Shown: positions 1 to 10,370, numbered from the stretch's first letter. The stretch is DNA of 64,000 bases from Geotalea sp. SG265 (GCF_022808985.1 NZ_JAKZFT010000010.1:62001-126000); one strand, 5' to 3'. Notes: generated from the sequence alone by a model not told the origin. Numbers and translations: made by a program.

Positions 1-1547
1 ACGGCATTATCGGTATATTTCTGAAAGGCTGCCTGCATTTCTATGTGATCTTCGGGGGGAATTTCAAGGGCGGTACGGAATAAGCCTTTCATGGGGGATG
101 GAATGCCGGTGATTCTGCTTACGGAACCCTTCCTTAAGACTTCCTGCAGCAAATCCTCCGAGTAAAATCCCTGTTCCTTCGCCAGTTGAATGAACAGGGG
201 ATTAATCTCGGTAAGCTCCGTATCCAGGACGAATCGTTTATAGGCAAGAGCGAAATAAGGCTCAATACCGCCCGAACAGTTTGCTATGGCGGAAATGGTC
301 CCGGTCGGAGCAATTGTGGTTGTGGTGGCATTCCGCAGAGGCCGTGCGCCGGGTAGATCATAGACGGAGCCGGGGAAATTTGGGAAGCGCCCGCGGGAGG
401 CAGCCAGTTCCCTGGAAGCCCTTTTCGATGCCTCCTGAACGAACTTCATTACCTCCCGTGCCTTGGCAAAGGCCTCAGGATGATTGTAAGGAATGCCCAG
501 GAGAACCAGCAGGTCAGCCCATCCCATGATACCCAGTCCGATCTTCCGGTTCCCCCGGTGCATCAGTTCGATGGCCTCGGTCGGATAGCTGTTTACCTCA
601 ATGGTGTCATCCAGGAAGCGGACTGCGGTTTTTACATCGGTTTCCAGGGAGCCGTAGTCGATACCGCCGTTTCTGAAATACTTCGCCACATTGATGGAAC
701 CGAGAACGCACGCCTCATAGGGGAGGAGTGGCTGTTCGCCGCATGGATTGGTGCTTTCGAAGGTTCCCACATTGGGGGTTGGATTGGCGCGATTGATCCG
801 GTCAATGAAGATGAGCCCTGGATCGCCTGTTTCCCAGGCGCTGGCCACTATTTCATCGAAAACGGTCCTGGCTGCAAGTTTTTCGACGACCCTTCCATTG
901 CGCGGATTGATCACTTCATAGGGTTCATCCTTCTCCAGTGCCGCCATGAAGGCATCGGTTACGGCAACGGAGATGTTGAAATTGGCCAATTCCCCTGCGT
1001 CCCGCTTGATTCTGACGAAGTCCAGAATATCCGGGTGATCCACACGAAGGATGCCCATATTGGCCCCACGTCGCGCACCCCCCTGTTTGATGACGTCCGT
1101 CGTCGTGTTGAATATCTTCATGAACGAGACCGGACCGCTTGCTATACCGCCGGTAGAGCGGACAACATCGGCCATCGGTCGCAGGTGGGAAAAGGAAAAG
1201 CCCGTCCCGCCACCGGTTTGCAGAATAAGGGCGGCATCTTTCAGCGTCGAGAATATGCTCCGAATGGAATCTTCCACCGGCAGGACAAAGCAGGCGGCCA
1301 GCTGCCCCCCCTCTTTGCCGGCATTCATAATGGCAGGGGAATTGGGCAGAAACCTGAGAGATGAGAGCAGCTCATGGAACTGCTCTTCCCACCACCGGAC
1401 ATTTTCGTCGAAAGACGTTTCAGCCCGGGCAACGGTCTTTGCAATACGCCAGAACATCTCCTCGGGCGATTCGATGACCTTTCCCGTTTCGTCTTTCAAC
1501 AGGTAACGCGCATTGAGGATCTTTTTGGCATTGTCCGAGAGCTCCAT
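1..1547 (-). CDS. nrdJ: Class II (adenosylcobalamin-dependent) ribonucleotide reductase, 3' end outside window
   Basis: Makes deoxyribonucleotides from ribonucleotides using coenzyme B12 as radical source; cytoplasmic. About 515 N-terminal residues are visible on the minus strand and the frame stays open to the window edge. The N-terminus (MELSDNAKKIL) and the segment AACFVLPVEDS, which holds the first active-site Cys, are typical, and the loop STNPCGEQPLLPYEA carries the N-x-C-x-E catalytic set of this family, followed by GSINVAKYF. The ATG at 1547 was chosen by family N-terminus; the ribosome site in front of it is weak. The B12-dependent class suits an organism that meets both oxic and anoxic conditions. 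Product call is firm; the C-terminal cysteine tail cannot be seen. Confidence 0.93.
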   Translation of the reverse strand, partial: MELSDNAKKILNARYLLKDETGKVIESPEEMFWRIAKTVARAETSFDENVRWWEEQFHELLSSLRFLPNSPAIMNAGKEGGQLAACFVLPVEDSIRSIFSTLKDAALILQTGGGTGFSFSHLRPMADVVRSTGGIASGPVSFMKIFNTTTDVIKQGGARRGANMGILRVDHPDILDFVRIKRDAGELANFNISVAVTDAFMAALEKDEPYEVINPRNGRVVEKLAARTVFDEIVASAWETGDPGLIFIDRINRANPTPNVGTFESTNPCGEQPLLPYEACVLGSINVAKYFRNGGIDYGSLETDVKTAVRFLDDTIEVNSYPTEAIELMHRGNRKIGLGIMGWADLLVLLGIPYNHPEAFAKAREVMKFVQEASKRASRELAASRGRFPNFPGSVYDLPGARPLRNATTTTIAPTGTISAIANCSGGIEPYFALAYKRFVLDTELTEINPLFIQLAKEQGFYSEDLLQEVLRKGSVSRITGIPSPMKGLFRTALEIPPEDHIEMQAAFQKYTDNA

Positions 1548-1570
1548 GGAGTAAGTATAGCAGCCAAAGA

Positions 1571-1768
1571 TCAATCCCGTTTGCCGAAGATCATTATTCC
1601 AAGGGGGACCGTTGAGATAAGGCCGGTCAAAAAGAGCGTCCAGCCGACCGCCTTGCGTTGCTCCTTATCCAGCCGCTCTGCAAGCAGTAAAGCGATACCG
1701 GCCCCGAGCATGGCACGGGTCCCGGCAACCAGGGACAGTTCCGGTGGGCGCAATCCGATTTCTTTCAT
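1571..1768 (-). CDS. Small hypothetical membrane protein (65 aa)
   Basis: Not recognised. From the ATG at 1768 (preceded by a good GGAG-type ribosome site) it reads MKEIGLRPPELSL, then a glycine/alanine/leucine-rich helix (VAGTRAMLGAGIALLLAERL), a short charged turn (DKEQRKA) and a second hydrophobic helix ending in IMIFGKRD, so it looks like a two-helix membrane hairpin. The frame is open further upstream but that part lacks a ribosome site. It ends 23 bases before the ribonucleotide reductase start on the same strand and may be cotranscribed with it. Confidence 0.55.
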   Translation of the reverse strand: MKEIGLRPPELSLVAGTRAMLGAGIALLLAERLDKEQRKAVGWTLFLTGLISTVPLGIMIFGKRD

Positions 1769-1877
1769 GGTAAGGCCTCCCTGAAGAAATAACTCAAGCT
1801 GAATGTAAGGGGTTGCGAGCAAATTGCAGCCAGCGTCCATGTTGCCAATCGGTGTTCATTATGATACTGGTAGAGCC

Positions 1878-2903
1878 ATGGACAGTAAAAATGCAAATCG
1901 GCGCCCGGTGCGGGTCGCCATCAACGGTTTCGGTCGCATTGGCCGGACCGCCTTTCGCCAGGCCCTGGCTCAGCCCCACATCCAAGTAGTTGCCATCAAC
2001 GATCTTGCCGACTCCACCACGGTCATTCACCAGTTCAAATATGACTCCACCCATGGGGTCTATCCCGGCACCGTTACCCTGCGCGGCGATGTCATGGTCC
2101 TTGATGGGCATCGGATACGCCTGCTGCACCATGCTTCGCCGGCTGATCTTCCCTGGTTCGAAGAGAAGGTGGATGTGGTCATCGAAGCCACGGGCCGTTT
2201 CACCACCCGGGCCGCAGCAGCTTTGCATCTCAGTGCCGGGGCCGGGAGGGTGATCATTTCCGCCCCTTCGGCCGACGCAGACCTGATGCTGGTGATGGGG
2301 GTCAACGATCATCTGTTCGATCCGGACCGTCACCTGATCATTTCCAACGCCTCATGTACCACCAATTGTCTGGCGCCTCTCCTCAAGGTGCTCCACGAGG
2401 CCTTCGGCATTGAGAAAGCGCTGATGACCACGGTTCATCCCTATACCAACAACCAGCCCCTCCACGATAGCCCCCATGGCGACCTGCGGCGGAGCCGGGG
2501 GGGCGCACAATCCATCATTCCCACCACAACGACCGCCATCCAGGCGGTGGTACGGGTCATGCCGGAGCTTGCGGGGAGGATAGACGGCATGGCCGTCCGG
2601 GTGCCGACTGCTGCCGTAGCCAATATCGATCTGGTGGCGGAGTTGGGTCGCGCGGTCGATGCCGCTGCCGTCAACGCTGCTTTTGCTGCGGCAGCAGAAG
2701 GACCGCTGCAAGGGGTACTCGGTATAAGTGAAGAACCGCTCGTCTCCACGGATTTTCAGGGGTGCAGGTACTCCACTATTCTCGATGCTCCGTTCACCAG
2801 TGTCGTAGGGGATAATCTGGTGAAAATCCTTGCCTGGTACGACAATGAGAGCGGCTACTCCAACCGTCTGCTCGACCTGATTACACTGGTGGGGGCGTCT
2901 TGA
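1878..2903 (+). CDS. gap: Glyceraldehyde-3-phosphate dehydrogenase, type I
   Basis: Oxidises and phosphorylates glyceraldehyde-3-phosphate to 1,3-bisphosphoglycerate (or the reverse in gluconeogenesis); cytoplasmic. The 341-residue product starts with the NAD-binding motif VRVAINGFGRIGR, has the catalytic ASCTTNC segment with Cys160, the TTVHPYTNNQ histidine region, and the C-terminal WYDNESGYSNR signature. The start at 1878 gives the normal GAPDH N-terminus; an upstream in-frame ATG at 1824 would add 18 unconserved residues. The Asp common in the TTVHSYTNDQ motif is replaced by Asn, and the loop SRGGAQSIIPTTT departs from the usual RARAAALSIIPT, so this may be a secondary GAPDH isozyme or an erythrose-4-phosphate dehydrogenase-like enzyme. 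Confidence 0.9.
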   Translation: MDSKNANRRPVRVAINGFGRIGRTAFRQALAQPHIQVVAINDLADSTTVIHQFKYDSTHGVYPGTVTLRGDVMVLDGHRIRLLHHASPADLPWFEEKVDVVIEATGRFTTRAAAALHLSAGAGRVIISAPSADADLMLVMGVNDHLFDPDRHLIISNASCTTNCLAPLLKVLHEAFGIEKALMTTVHPYTNNQPLHDSPHGDLRRSRGGAQSIIPTTTTAIQAVVRVMPELAGRIDGMAVRVPTAAVANIDLVAELGRAVDAAAVNAAFAAAAEGPLQGVLGISEEPLVSTDFQGCRYSTILDAPFTSVVGDNLVKILAWYDNESGYSNRLLDLITLVGAS

Positions 2904-2954
2904 CCGATTAAGGCCTGCTCTCCCCCATATCCATCATCAGCCTCTTAAGGTGAC

Positions 2955-3308
2955 CTATCTTTTCAACAAGTGCAGTCCTGACTTCCTGTACAAATTCCCG
3001 GCGCGAAGGACCTGAGTCCATCCGGTAGCCAGTTTCGCCAGCAGTCCATCCTCCCCGTATACCCGATCATAAAAGATATTCTCCATGATGTGCATTCTCT
3101 CAAGGGGTGTCCTTGCTTTCCGCAGTTGTCCGTCTATGGTCCACTGCATTTGCCGAAGCTTCACCGTTTCCTCGGGAGTCCTGCCGATGCAGGCTTTGCT
3201 GATGGCATCTGCGGCAAGATCGTCGAACAGGTCGGGATCTCGGCCATACAGCTCACTCAACTCCGTCGGGGTATAGGAACCGAATTCCTTTTTTAATTCA
3301 GAGTTCAT
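2955..3308 (-). CDS. DUF3135-like small soluble protein
   Basis: 117 residues, charged, no signal peptide or membrane helix. The middle (DPDLFDDLAADAISK ... RQMQWTIDGQLRKARTPLERMHIMENIFYD) resembles the helical DUF3135 pattern in which a short DP-x-x-F helix is followed by an arginine-rich helix and a MxxM helix; this is recognition by eye. No function is known for that family. It stands alone, convergent with the GAPDH gene, with a separate start 5' of the helicase gene's 3' end. Confidence 0.5.
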   Translation of the reverse strand: MNSELKKEFGSYTPTELSELYGRDPDLFDDLAADAISKACIGRTPEETVKLRQMQWTIDGQLRKARTPLERMHIMENIFYDRVYGEDGLLAKLATGWTQVLRAGNLYRKSGLHLLKR

Positions 3309-3453
3309 GGTCCTCTCTCCGTGAAATCGTCTGATGTTGCAGGGGGCGAGAGTGATTAAGACGTCGCAAGCGGTGATATAAATGGATACTTTTTAATATT
3401 AACCAAGTCGCCCCTTATTGCAACATCGCTGAGCTGGTCCTGGAGGTCTGGCA

Positions 3454-5886
3454 TCACCCATCAGAGGAACGGAGATTTTCGGCGGCGAGGGCGTTGTCGG
3501 CGTCGCCGCCAAGCCAGAACGCCTCCACATCCCGTAGGATACTGCCGGAAGTAAGTTCCATCACGCTTGTCCGGAACCAGTCGGCTGGCATGGCGCGGCT
3601 GTAGCTCGTCTCGGCGAACCTGTCGTCCATGAGGACGATCAATCCCTGGTCTGTCTCGGAGCGGATAACCCGGCCCGCTGCCTGAACGGCCTTGGCCATG
3701 GCAGGAATGACATAGGCATAGTCGAAGCCGGCCCCATACCGCCGCTCATAGTAATGCCGCATCTCCTCCCTTTCCAGGTCGAAGGTGGGCAGGGGAGGGC
3801 CGACAACAAAGGCGCCGATGGCGATATCTCCTGCATAGTCCATCCCTTCGGCAAGGGAGCCCCCCTGGACGGCAAAGACCACCGTTGCCTCGTCGCCGTT
3901 CCGCAATGTCTCCAAGATCGTTTCCATCTGATGGGCCTTGATGTTGCGTTCCTGCAGGATAAGGGAGAATCCGGCTGGAGGATGGAAGAGTGCCGCCGTC
4001 CTTTGGAGAAAATCGAAGCTGGGGAAGAAAACGAAATAATTGCCCCGGCGCAGGGAGACGATGCGGACGATGGCCTCGGCGATCTTGGCGTAATTACGTT
4101 CACGTCGGCTATAACGGGTCGAGACCTGCGGGATGAACAGCAGCTTACGTCGCTCTGCCGGGAAGGGGGAGGGGAATTCTGCCGTAAGAGTCTTGTCGAT
4201 CTCCAGGCCCGAAAGGGCGGCGTAATATTCGAAGGGCTTGAGGGTTGCGGAAAAAGCGACCACCTGCTGATAGTCTTCATAGCACCTGTTGATCAGGCGA
4301 GACGCATCGCAGCAGGTTATTCTGACCATGCCCCCCGGCTGCCAGGTAACGAAGAATTCGGGCTGATCAGGGTCGGCGGCATAGGCAAGGCCATTGGCGA
4401 ATTCGGACCAGTAGAAACTGAGCCGGAGCATGATGTCCCTGGGCTGGATCTCCGCATCGGACTCCAGGTAACGGGTCAGCAGGCCTCGCAGCCGCACATC
4501 CTGTTCGAGAAATGCCTCCACCGGTGGGGCGATCACCGCAGCCCTCTTGCTTCCCCGGCCACAACCGGCAACGATGCCAAGACATCCGTCGAGAAGATCC
4601 TCCCCCTCCCGGCGGAAACGAGGCGCCATCTGACTGATTTCCGGGCGCATCCTCTCCAGGACTGCCGCCGACAGTGATGGCGAATAGTAATCCATGGTCC
4701 GGGACGGGAGGTTATGGGCCTCGTCGATGACCAGGTTCGCCTTGCCGGATTGGCCGATGGCGGCGGTGGTGATGCTCCCCAGTGCCGATCTCGGGCCGAA
4801 GACGTAGTTATAATCGCAGATAACCACATCCGCCTCTGCCATCCCTTCGAGCTGCAATTCAAAAGGGCATACCTGGTAGTGCTCCCCCAACTCCCTGAAG
4901 ATGCGGGCTTTCAGCTTTCTCCTACGGGCAAGAAGGTCACGGATGCCGTTCTCATGCAGTTTCGTGTAGTAATCCCTGGCGTACTGGCAATAGTCGGGGT
5001 TGCACAGCGGCTCGTCCTTAAAGCAGATCTTGCTCTTGGCGGTGATGGAGAGGGATTTGAGCGGGGAACCCTTGTCATGGAACCGGCGAACGGCGTCTTC
5101 CGCAAGGGAGTGCTGGCTGTTTTTAGGGGTGATGTAGACGACCTTCTGCCCCCTTTTCAGGGCTTCCTTCAGCACCGGGTAGAGCACGCCCACGGTCTTG
5201 CCCAGCCCTGTCGGCGCCTGGATAAGCATCCGTTTTCCCGCTCGCATTCCCTGTTCGATTGTTTCCATGAGGGCATCCTGCCCGGGGCGCGGGACAGGGA
5301 AGGGAAAGGCGAACCCGGCAGCGACTTTTCGCCGCCGGGCGGCCCGCTTCTCGGCCAGGCGCGCTTCGCTTACCAGCTCGTCGAGCCGTGCTTCCAGCCA
5401 TTGCTCGTAGAGGGGAATGTCCAGCTGCTGGGGGATATCCAATGAAGCGGAGCTGCGCGACGAGACCAGATGAAAGGATAAATGGGGAGTGACGCCGTGC
5501 TGCAGCCGGTAAAAATAGCCGTAGCACAGGAGCTGCAGGCAGTAGGGATGGTCGAATGGCTGATTTTCAAGGCGTCGGGCGAGGTCGGCCAGGTTGAAGG
5601 TCGATTTTATCTCCTCGATATGGGGTGGATCGGTTTTAAAAAGGCCATCCATGCGACCATCCACCTTAAAGCAATATCCTTCCCGCTGGAAGCAGGCGCT
5701 GATGGCAACTTCAGCCCGGTATGACGGGTCGGTTTTCGCCCGTTTTTTCTGCACCTTCTGGTGTATTTCCTGTCCCTCGGCCGCGGCGCGCCCATAGCCC
5801 GACAGGGCTTCGATGCTCCCCCGGATCGGTACCGGCAAGGCGAAGTCCCGAAGGGGAACGGTGATTAATTTTTGTGCAGCATCCAT
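3454..5886 (-). CDS. Rad3/DinG-type Fe-S helicase fused to an N-terminal PD-(D/E)XK nuclease-like domain
   Basis: 810 residues. Residues 1-150 carry the core of a RecB/Cas4-like PD-(D/E)XK fold: VDGRMDGLF (Asp80), HIEEIKS (Glu92, Lys94) and a downstream QLLCYGY (Gln118, Tyr122). Residues 200-790 are a superfamily 2 Rad3/XPD/DinG helicase: Walker A APTGLGKT (224-231), four cysteines 288, 295, 300 and 340 placed to bind one 4Fe-4S cluster, DEAH box at 388-391, and C-terminal motifs including VQGGSLAEGMDY and QAAGRVIRS. Expected role is ATP-driven 5'-3' unwinding of damaged or structured DNA, possibly with cleavage. All nuclease residues look present, so activity is plausible but not shown. No partner gene is adjacent. 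Confidence 0.88.
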   Translation of the reverse strand: MDAAQKLITVPLRDFALPVPIRGSIEALSGYGRAAAEGQEIHQKVQKKRAKTDPSYRAEVAISACFQREGYCFKVDGRMDGLFKTDPPHIEEIKSTFNLADLARRLENQPFDHPYCLQLLCYGYFYRLQHGVTPHLSFHLVSSRSSASLDIPQQLDIPLYEQWLEARLDELVSEARLAEKRAARRRKVAAGFAFPFPVPRPGQDALMETIEQGMRAGKRMLIQAPTGLGKTVGVLYPVLKEALKRGQKVVYITPKNSQHSLAEDAVRRFHDKGSPLKSLSITAKSKICFKDEPLCNPDYCQYARDYYTKLHENGIRDLLARRRKLKARIFRELGEHYQVCPFELQLEGMAEADVVICDYNYVFGPRSALGSITTAAIGQSGKANLVIDEAHNLPSRTMDYYSPSLSAAVLERMRPEISQMAPRFRREGEDLLDGCLGIVAGCGRGSKRAAVIAPPVEAFLEQDVRLRGLLTRYLESDAEIQPRDIMLRLSFYWSEFANGLAYAADPDQPEFFVTWQPGGMVRITCCDASRLINRCYEDYQQVVAFSATLKPFEYYAALSGLEIDKTLTAEFPSPFPAERRKLLFIPQVSTRYSRRERNYAKIAEAIVRIVSLRRGNYFVFFPSFDFLQRTAALFHPPAGFSLILQERNIKAHQMETILETLRNGDEATVVFAVQGGSLAEGMDYAGDIAIGAFVVGPPLPTFDLEREEMRHYYERRYGAGFDYAYVIPAMAKAVQAAGRVIRSETDQGLIVLMDDRFAETSYSRAMPADWFRTSVMELTSGSILRDVEAFWLGGDADNALAAENLRSSDG

Positions 5887-5953
5887 GGTCGGATTGTAGT
5901 TGATTTCGCCGCTAAAATAAAGGCTGTAGGGATTATGACGGTCTGGAAGGGGC

Positions 5954-5969
5954 TGGCATGGCTTATGCT
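5954..5969 (+). promoter_or_regulatory. Sigma-54 (-24/-12) promoter of nifV
   Basis: TGGCATGGCTTATGCT has the invariant GG and GC separated by exactly 10 bases, matching TGGCAC-N5-TTGCA. Transcription would start near 5980 and give a leader of about 79 bases before nifV. Confidence 0.75.
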
Positions 5970-6001
5970 AAAGAAAAATCACCAGCTGAAAGAGCTACAG
6001 C

Positions 6002-6040
6002 GGCAACGGCGCCCTGGGAAACCCTTCCCGGGGCGTTTTT
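6002..6040 (+). terminator. nifV leader attenuator: hexaloop hairpin overlapping an intrinsic terminator
   Basis: A small hairpin GGC-AACGGC-GCC (6002-6013) has a six-base loop with A at position 1 and G at position 4, the hallmark of ANTAR-protein RNA sites. Its 3' arm overlaps the 5' arm of an 11-bp stem (6010-6020 with 6025-6035, tetraloop ACCC) followed by five Ts. No plus-strand gene lies upstream, so the terminator sits inside the nifV leader and should act as a switch. The same layout recurs before nifH, nifEN and nifB. Confidence 0.7.
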
Positions 6041-6058
6041 GTCTGAAGGGAGCCTGTC

Positions 6059-7204
6059 GTGGATGGAATGAACAGCCAGCTTGTTATCGATGATACCACC
6101 CTCCGTGACGGGGAGCAGACGGCCGGTGTTGTTTTCAGCAGGGAAGAGAAGCTTGCCATCGCCCGCATGCTCGACGCAATGGGGGTCGGGGAATTGGAAT
6201 GCGGCATTCCCGCCATGGGAGAGGAGGAACGGGACTCGATCCGGGCATTGGTAGATCTGGGGCTGAAGGCGCGGCTCATTACCTGGAACCGGGCGGTCAG
6301 GGAAGACATCGAGGCGAGCCTTGCCTGCGGCATCGGCGCCGTGGATATTTCTCTCTCCGTCTCCGATATCATGATTGCACGTAAATTAGGCAAAGAGCGG
6401 GGGTGGGTCAAGGATCAACTGAAACGGACCCTGGACTTCTGCAAAAAAAACGGGCTCTATGTATCGGTGGGGGGCGAGGATGCAAGCCGGGCTGATCTTT
6501 CCTTTCTCCTGGAGTTGATGGCCATTGCCGTTGAATTCGGCGCCGATCGCTTCCGCTACTGCGATACCCTCGGCATTCTCGATCCGTTCACCATGTTCGA
6601 AAATATATCCATACTGCGCCGCGGGGTGCCCGGGCTGGAGCTGGAGGTCCATACCCATAACGATTTGGGTATGGCTACGGCCAATGCCATTGCCGGCATC
6701 AAGGCCGGGGCGCGCTTTGTCAATACCACCGTCAACGGCCTGGGAGAGCGGGCGGGCAATGCGGCCCTGGAAGAGGTGGTGATGGCACTCAAGCTTGCCT
6801 GTGGCACTGATCCCGGCATCGATACACGCCGCTTCCATGACATCTCACGTTTGGTCGGCAAGGCCTCACGGCGGCCGGTGCCCCCCTGGAAGGCAGTGGT
6901 TGGGGAGCGGGTGTTTTCCCATGAATCTGGGCTCCATGCGGATGGGGTCATCAAGGATCCCCACAACTATGAGGGGTTCGATCCCCAGGATGTGGGGCTT
7001 CGGCGCCACCTGGTGGTGGGCAAGCACTCTGGTGCCAGCGGCATCATGGAACGGTACCGATCAATGGGTATCCACCTGTCGCGGGAAGAAGCCAGGAAAC
7101 TTCTGGTCATGGTGCGCTCTGCAGCGCAGCAGAACAAGAAGCCTTTGTCCGACACTGATCTTTCCAGGCTCTACCACAACAGGGCTGATAACCTGGCCGC
7201 TTGA
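6059..7204 (+). CDS. nifV: Homocitrate synthase NifV
   Basis: Condenses acetyl-CoA with 2-oxoglutarate to (R)-homocitrate, the organic ligand of FeMo-co. The 381-residue protein opens with [13 protein letters not shown], the metal-binding and substrate signature of the isopropylmalate/homocitrate synthase family, and contains the [14 protein letters not shown] metal-ligand His pair and [15 protein letters not shown]. Length matches NifV rather than LeuA, since the allosteric C-terminal domain of LeuA is absent. A GTG start at 6059 has an AAGGGAG ribosome site 8 bases upstream; an ATG at 6068 is an alternative. It has its own sigma-54 promoter and attenuated leader and is followed by the nifH promoter. 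Confidence 0.94.
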   Translation: MDGMNSQLVIDDTTLRDGEQTAGVVFSREEKLAIARMLDAMGVGELECGIPAMGEEERDSIRALVDLGLKARLITWNRAVREDIEASLACGIGAVDISLSVSDIMIARKLGKERGWVKDQLKRTLDFCKKNGLYVSVGGEDASRADLSFLLELMAIAVEFGADRFRYCDTLGILDPFTMFENISILRRGVPGLELEVHTHNDLGMATANAIAGIKAGARFVNTTVNGLGERAGNAALEEVVMALKLACGTDPGIDTRRFHDISRLVGKASRRPVPPWKAVVGERVFSHESGLHADGVIKDPHNYEGFDPQDVGLRRHLVVGKHSGASGIMERYRSMGIHLSREEARKLLVMVRSAAQQNKKPLSDTDLSRLYHNRADNLAA

Positions 7205-7303
7205 GCTCAGAGGTGATGAAAAAAACAGCAGGTCCATCGGATTTCTTAAACCGGCAGTGAAACATCAAATGGTAAAATGCTGAAAAACAACAACTATTCT
7301 TTT

Positions 7304-7319
7304 TGGCACAAGCAATGCA
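7304..7319 (+). promoter_or_regulatory. Sigma-54 (-24/-12) promoter of nifHDK
   Basis: TGGCACAAGCAATGCA: GG and GC are 10 bases apart and TGGCAC is the exact -24 consensus. Predicted start of transcription is near 7330, leaving a leader of about 260 bases before nifH. Confidence 0.85.
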
Positions 7320-7359
7320 AATTGAGCCGGTAAGTAGGTAATCCCATAATCAGGTATAA

Positions 7360-7428
7360 GAATACGCTGCAGTATTCATAAAGTCACCGGCAAAGGCGCC
7401 ACCATTGAAAAAATGGGGCGCCTTTTTT
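7360..7428 (+). terminator. nifH leader attenuator: two hexaloop hairpins plus terminator
   Basis: Hairpin P1 is GAATAC-GCTGCA-GTATTC (7360-7377), a perfect 6-bp stem with a six-base loop (G at loop position 4). Hairpin P2 is GGC-AAAGGC-GCC (7389-7400) with loop A1 and G4. P2 overlaps the terminator, whose stem pairs GGCGCC plus CCATT (7395-7406) with AATGG plus GGCGCC (7412-7422), then six Ts. P2 and the terminator cannot form together, which is the two-hairpin ANTAR antitermination design. Confidence 0.75.
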
Positions 7429-7454
7429 GTTGCCCCACAAACTACCAAAGGTGC

Positions 7455-8462
<1,008 letters not shown>

Positions 8463-8584
8463 GGTGACGAACGCTTTTGGGCCATCCCGGCAGTGCCCTT
8501 CGCCTCGTCCTTGTGCGGGGTAGCGCTGCTACCCCTCCGCGGCTCGCCTCGGGAGCTACCGGGCTGACTCCAAAATCGTTCGCC
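8463..8584. repeat. nif-associated long palindrome, copy B
   Basis: Outer arms GACGAACGCTTTTGG and CCAAAATCGTTCG pair almost fully; the centre is GGGTAGC-GCT-GCTACCC (8518-8534), preceded by CTTGTGCG and followed by CTCCGCG. It begins right after the nifH stop codon. In the transcript it would fold into one long rod between nifH and nifD. Confidence 0.65.
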
Positions 8585-8685
8585 AGTAGGTTTTTAAACC
8601 AATTTGCAACCTGGAATAAAGGCTGTCAGGCGCTACTTGACTTATTTCACCGTACCGAAGAGCTCCACCCCCTGCTCACTTTGTT

Positions 8686-8714
8686 CGCTCCCCTATATGG
8701 AATAGAGGGGAGCG
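8686..8714 (+). repeat. Stable 9-bp hairpin 5' of nifD
   Basis: CGCTCCCCT and AGGGGAGCG pair perfectly around an 11-base loop. There is no T-run after it, so it is not an intrinsic terminator; it stands 35 bases before the nifD start and could protect the nifDK part of the message from 3' or 5' decay. Distinct in sequence from the long palindromes. Confidence 0.5.
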
Positions 8715-8748
8715 AGGGGGGTCCATAACGAAACAGAGGAGATCGTTT

Positions 8749-10194
8749 ATGTCACATGCGATAACTAAAATAGACGGCATCACCAAAGAATCAACCCAGG
8801 AGATGATCGACAAGACCCTGGAAGCCTACCCCGAGAAAGGCAAGAAGAAACGGGCGCCGCACCTGGCGCCGAACGACCAGGCCAGTGGTTCCGCCTGCGT
8901 CAAATCCAACAAGAAAACCGTACCCGGCGTCATGTCGGCTCGTGGCTGCGCCTATGCCGGCGCCAAGGGTGTTGTCTGGGGGCCGATCCGCGACATGGTT
9001 CACGTTTCCCACGGCCCGGTCGGCTGCGGCTGGTACTCCTGGGGAACCCGGCGTAACCTCATGACCGGCCAGCTGGGCGTCGATCAATTCGGCATGCAGT
9101 TCACCTCCGATTTCCAGGAGAAGGACATCGTCTACGGCGGTGACAAGAAACTGAAGGTGCTGCTCAAGGAGGCCAAGGAGCTGTTTCCCCTTGCTAAAGG
9201 GATCTCGGTTCTCTCCGAATGCCCGGTGGGGCTCATCGGCGACGATATCAACGCCGTGGCCAAGTCAACCTCCAAGGAACTGGACATCCCCATCATTCCC
9301 TGCAACTGCGAGGGGTTCCGTGGCGTTTCCCAGTCTCTTGGCCACCATATCAGTAATGACACCATCCGCGACTACATCATCGAGACCCGCGAATTCTCCG
9401 AGCCGATCGGACCCTACGATATCGCCCTGATCGGCGAATACAACATCGGCGGCGATGCCTGGTCAACCAAACCCCTTCTGGAAGAGTGCGGTTTCAATGT
9501 GAAGTCGGTCTGGACCGGCGACGGCGAGATGGAGAAGATCGCTGCCACACACCAGGTGCGGCTGAATGTCATCCACTGCTACCGCTCCATGAACTACATG
9601 TGCAAGGTGATGGAGGAAAAGTACGGCATCCCCTGGATCGAACTCAACTTCTTCGGCCCCACCAAGATCAAGCAAAGCCTGCGTAAACTGGCCGAGCTGT
9701 TCGACGACACCATCAAGGAGAAGGTGGAGGCGGTCATTGCCAAGTATGATCCCCAGATGCAGGCGGTGATAGAGGAAGTGCGTCCCCGACTGGAAGGGAA
9801 GAAGGTCATGCTCTACGTGGGTGGCCTCCGTCCCCGCCATACCATCGGTGCTTATGAGGACCTGGGCATGCTCTGTGTCGGTAGTGGTTACGAATTCGCC
9901 CATACGGACGACTACGACCGGACCGCGCCGGAAATGCCCGATGCTACCGTCGTCTACGACGATGCTTCCGAGTTCGAGATGGAGCATTTCGCCCATGTGC
10001 TGAAGCCGGACCTGATCGGTTCCGGGATCAAGGAGAAGTATGTCTTCCAGAAAATGGGCCTGCCGTTCAGACAGATGCACAGTTGGGATTATTCGGGGCC
10101 GTATCATGGGTACAAGGGGTTCCCCATTTTTGCCAGGGATATTGATATGGCGGTCAATTCACCGACGTGGCAATTGGTGAAGTCGCCTTTATAA
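8749..10194 (+). CDS. nifD: Nitrogenase MoFe protein alpha chain
   Basis: Carries the active-site FeMo-co and, with NifK, the P-cluster. The 481-residue product has the P-cluster ligands Cys67 ([10 protein letters not shown]), Cys93 ([12 protein letters not shown]) and the Cys of [13 protein letters not shown], the FeMo-co cysteine in [12 protein letters not shown] and the FeMo-co histidine in [17 protein letters not shown]. The start follows an AGAGGAG site. The residue pattern is the molybdenum type rather than the V or Fe-only type, and no anfG/vnfG subunit is present. Second gene of nifHDK. Confidence 0.98.
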   Translation: MSHAITKIDGITKESTQEMIDKTLEAYPEKGKKKRAPHLAPNDQASGSACVKSNKKTVPGVMSARGCAYAGAKGVVWGPIRDMVHVSHGPVGCGWYSWGTRRNLMTGQLGVDQFGMQFTSDFQEKDIVYGGDKKLKVLLKEAKELFPLAKGISVLSECPVGLIGDDINAVAKSTSKELDIPIIPCNCEGFRGVSQSLGHHISNDTIRDYIIETREFSEPIGPYDIALIGEYNIGGDAWSTKPLLEECGFNVKSVWTGDGEMEKIAATHQVRLNVIHCYRSMNYMCKVMEEKYGIPWIELNFFGPTKIKQSLRKLAELFDDTIKEKVEAVIAKYDPQMQAVIEEVRPRLEGKKVMLYVGGLRPRHTIGAYEDLGMLCVGSGYEFAHTDDYDRTAPEMPDATVVYDDASEFEMEHFAHVLKPDLIGSGIKEKYVFQKMGLPFRQMHSWDYSGPYHGYKGFPIFARDIDMAVNSPTWQLVKSPL

Positions 10195-10195
10195 C

Positions 10196-10312
10196 GGCGC
10201 CCGCTTTTCGGCCAGATCGGAGTTGCCCGCGTCATCGCTTGTGCGGCCTAGCGCTGCTAGGCCTCCGCGCTCTTCCTTGGCGCCGCCAATCTGACTCGAA
10301 AATCGGACCCCG
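10196..10312. repeat. nif-associated long palindrome, copy C
   Basis: Core GGCCTAGC-GCT-GCTAGGCC (10245-10263), preceded by CTTGTGCG and followed by CTCCGCG as in copy B; outer arms pair CCGCTTTTCG with CGAAAATCGG. It starts immediately after the nifD stop codon and fills most of the nifD-nifK gap. Confidence 0.65.
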
Positions 10313-10370
10313 GTAGTTTTTTTTAAATCGGCGGTGTGACGGATGAGTCCCCGTGAAAAGGAGAAGTATT

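Noticed and set aside
480-1364. 294-codon plus-strand frame at the left edge
   Set aside because: Lies opposite the ribonucleotide reductase gene, whose motifs are clear on the minus strand.
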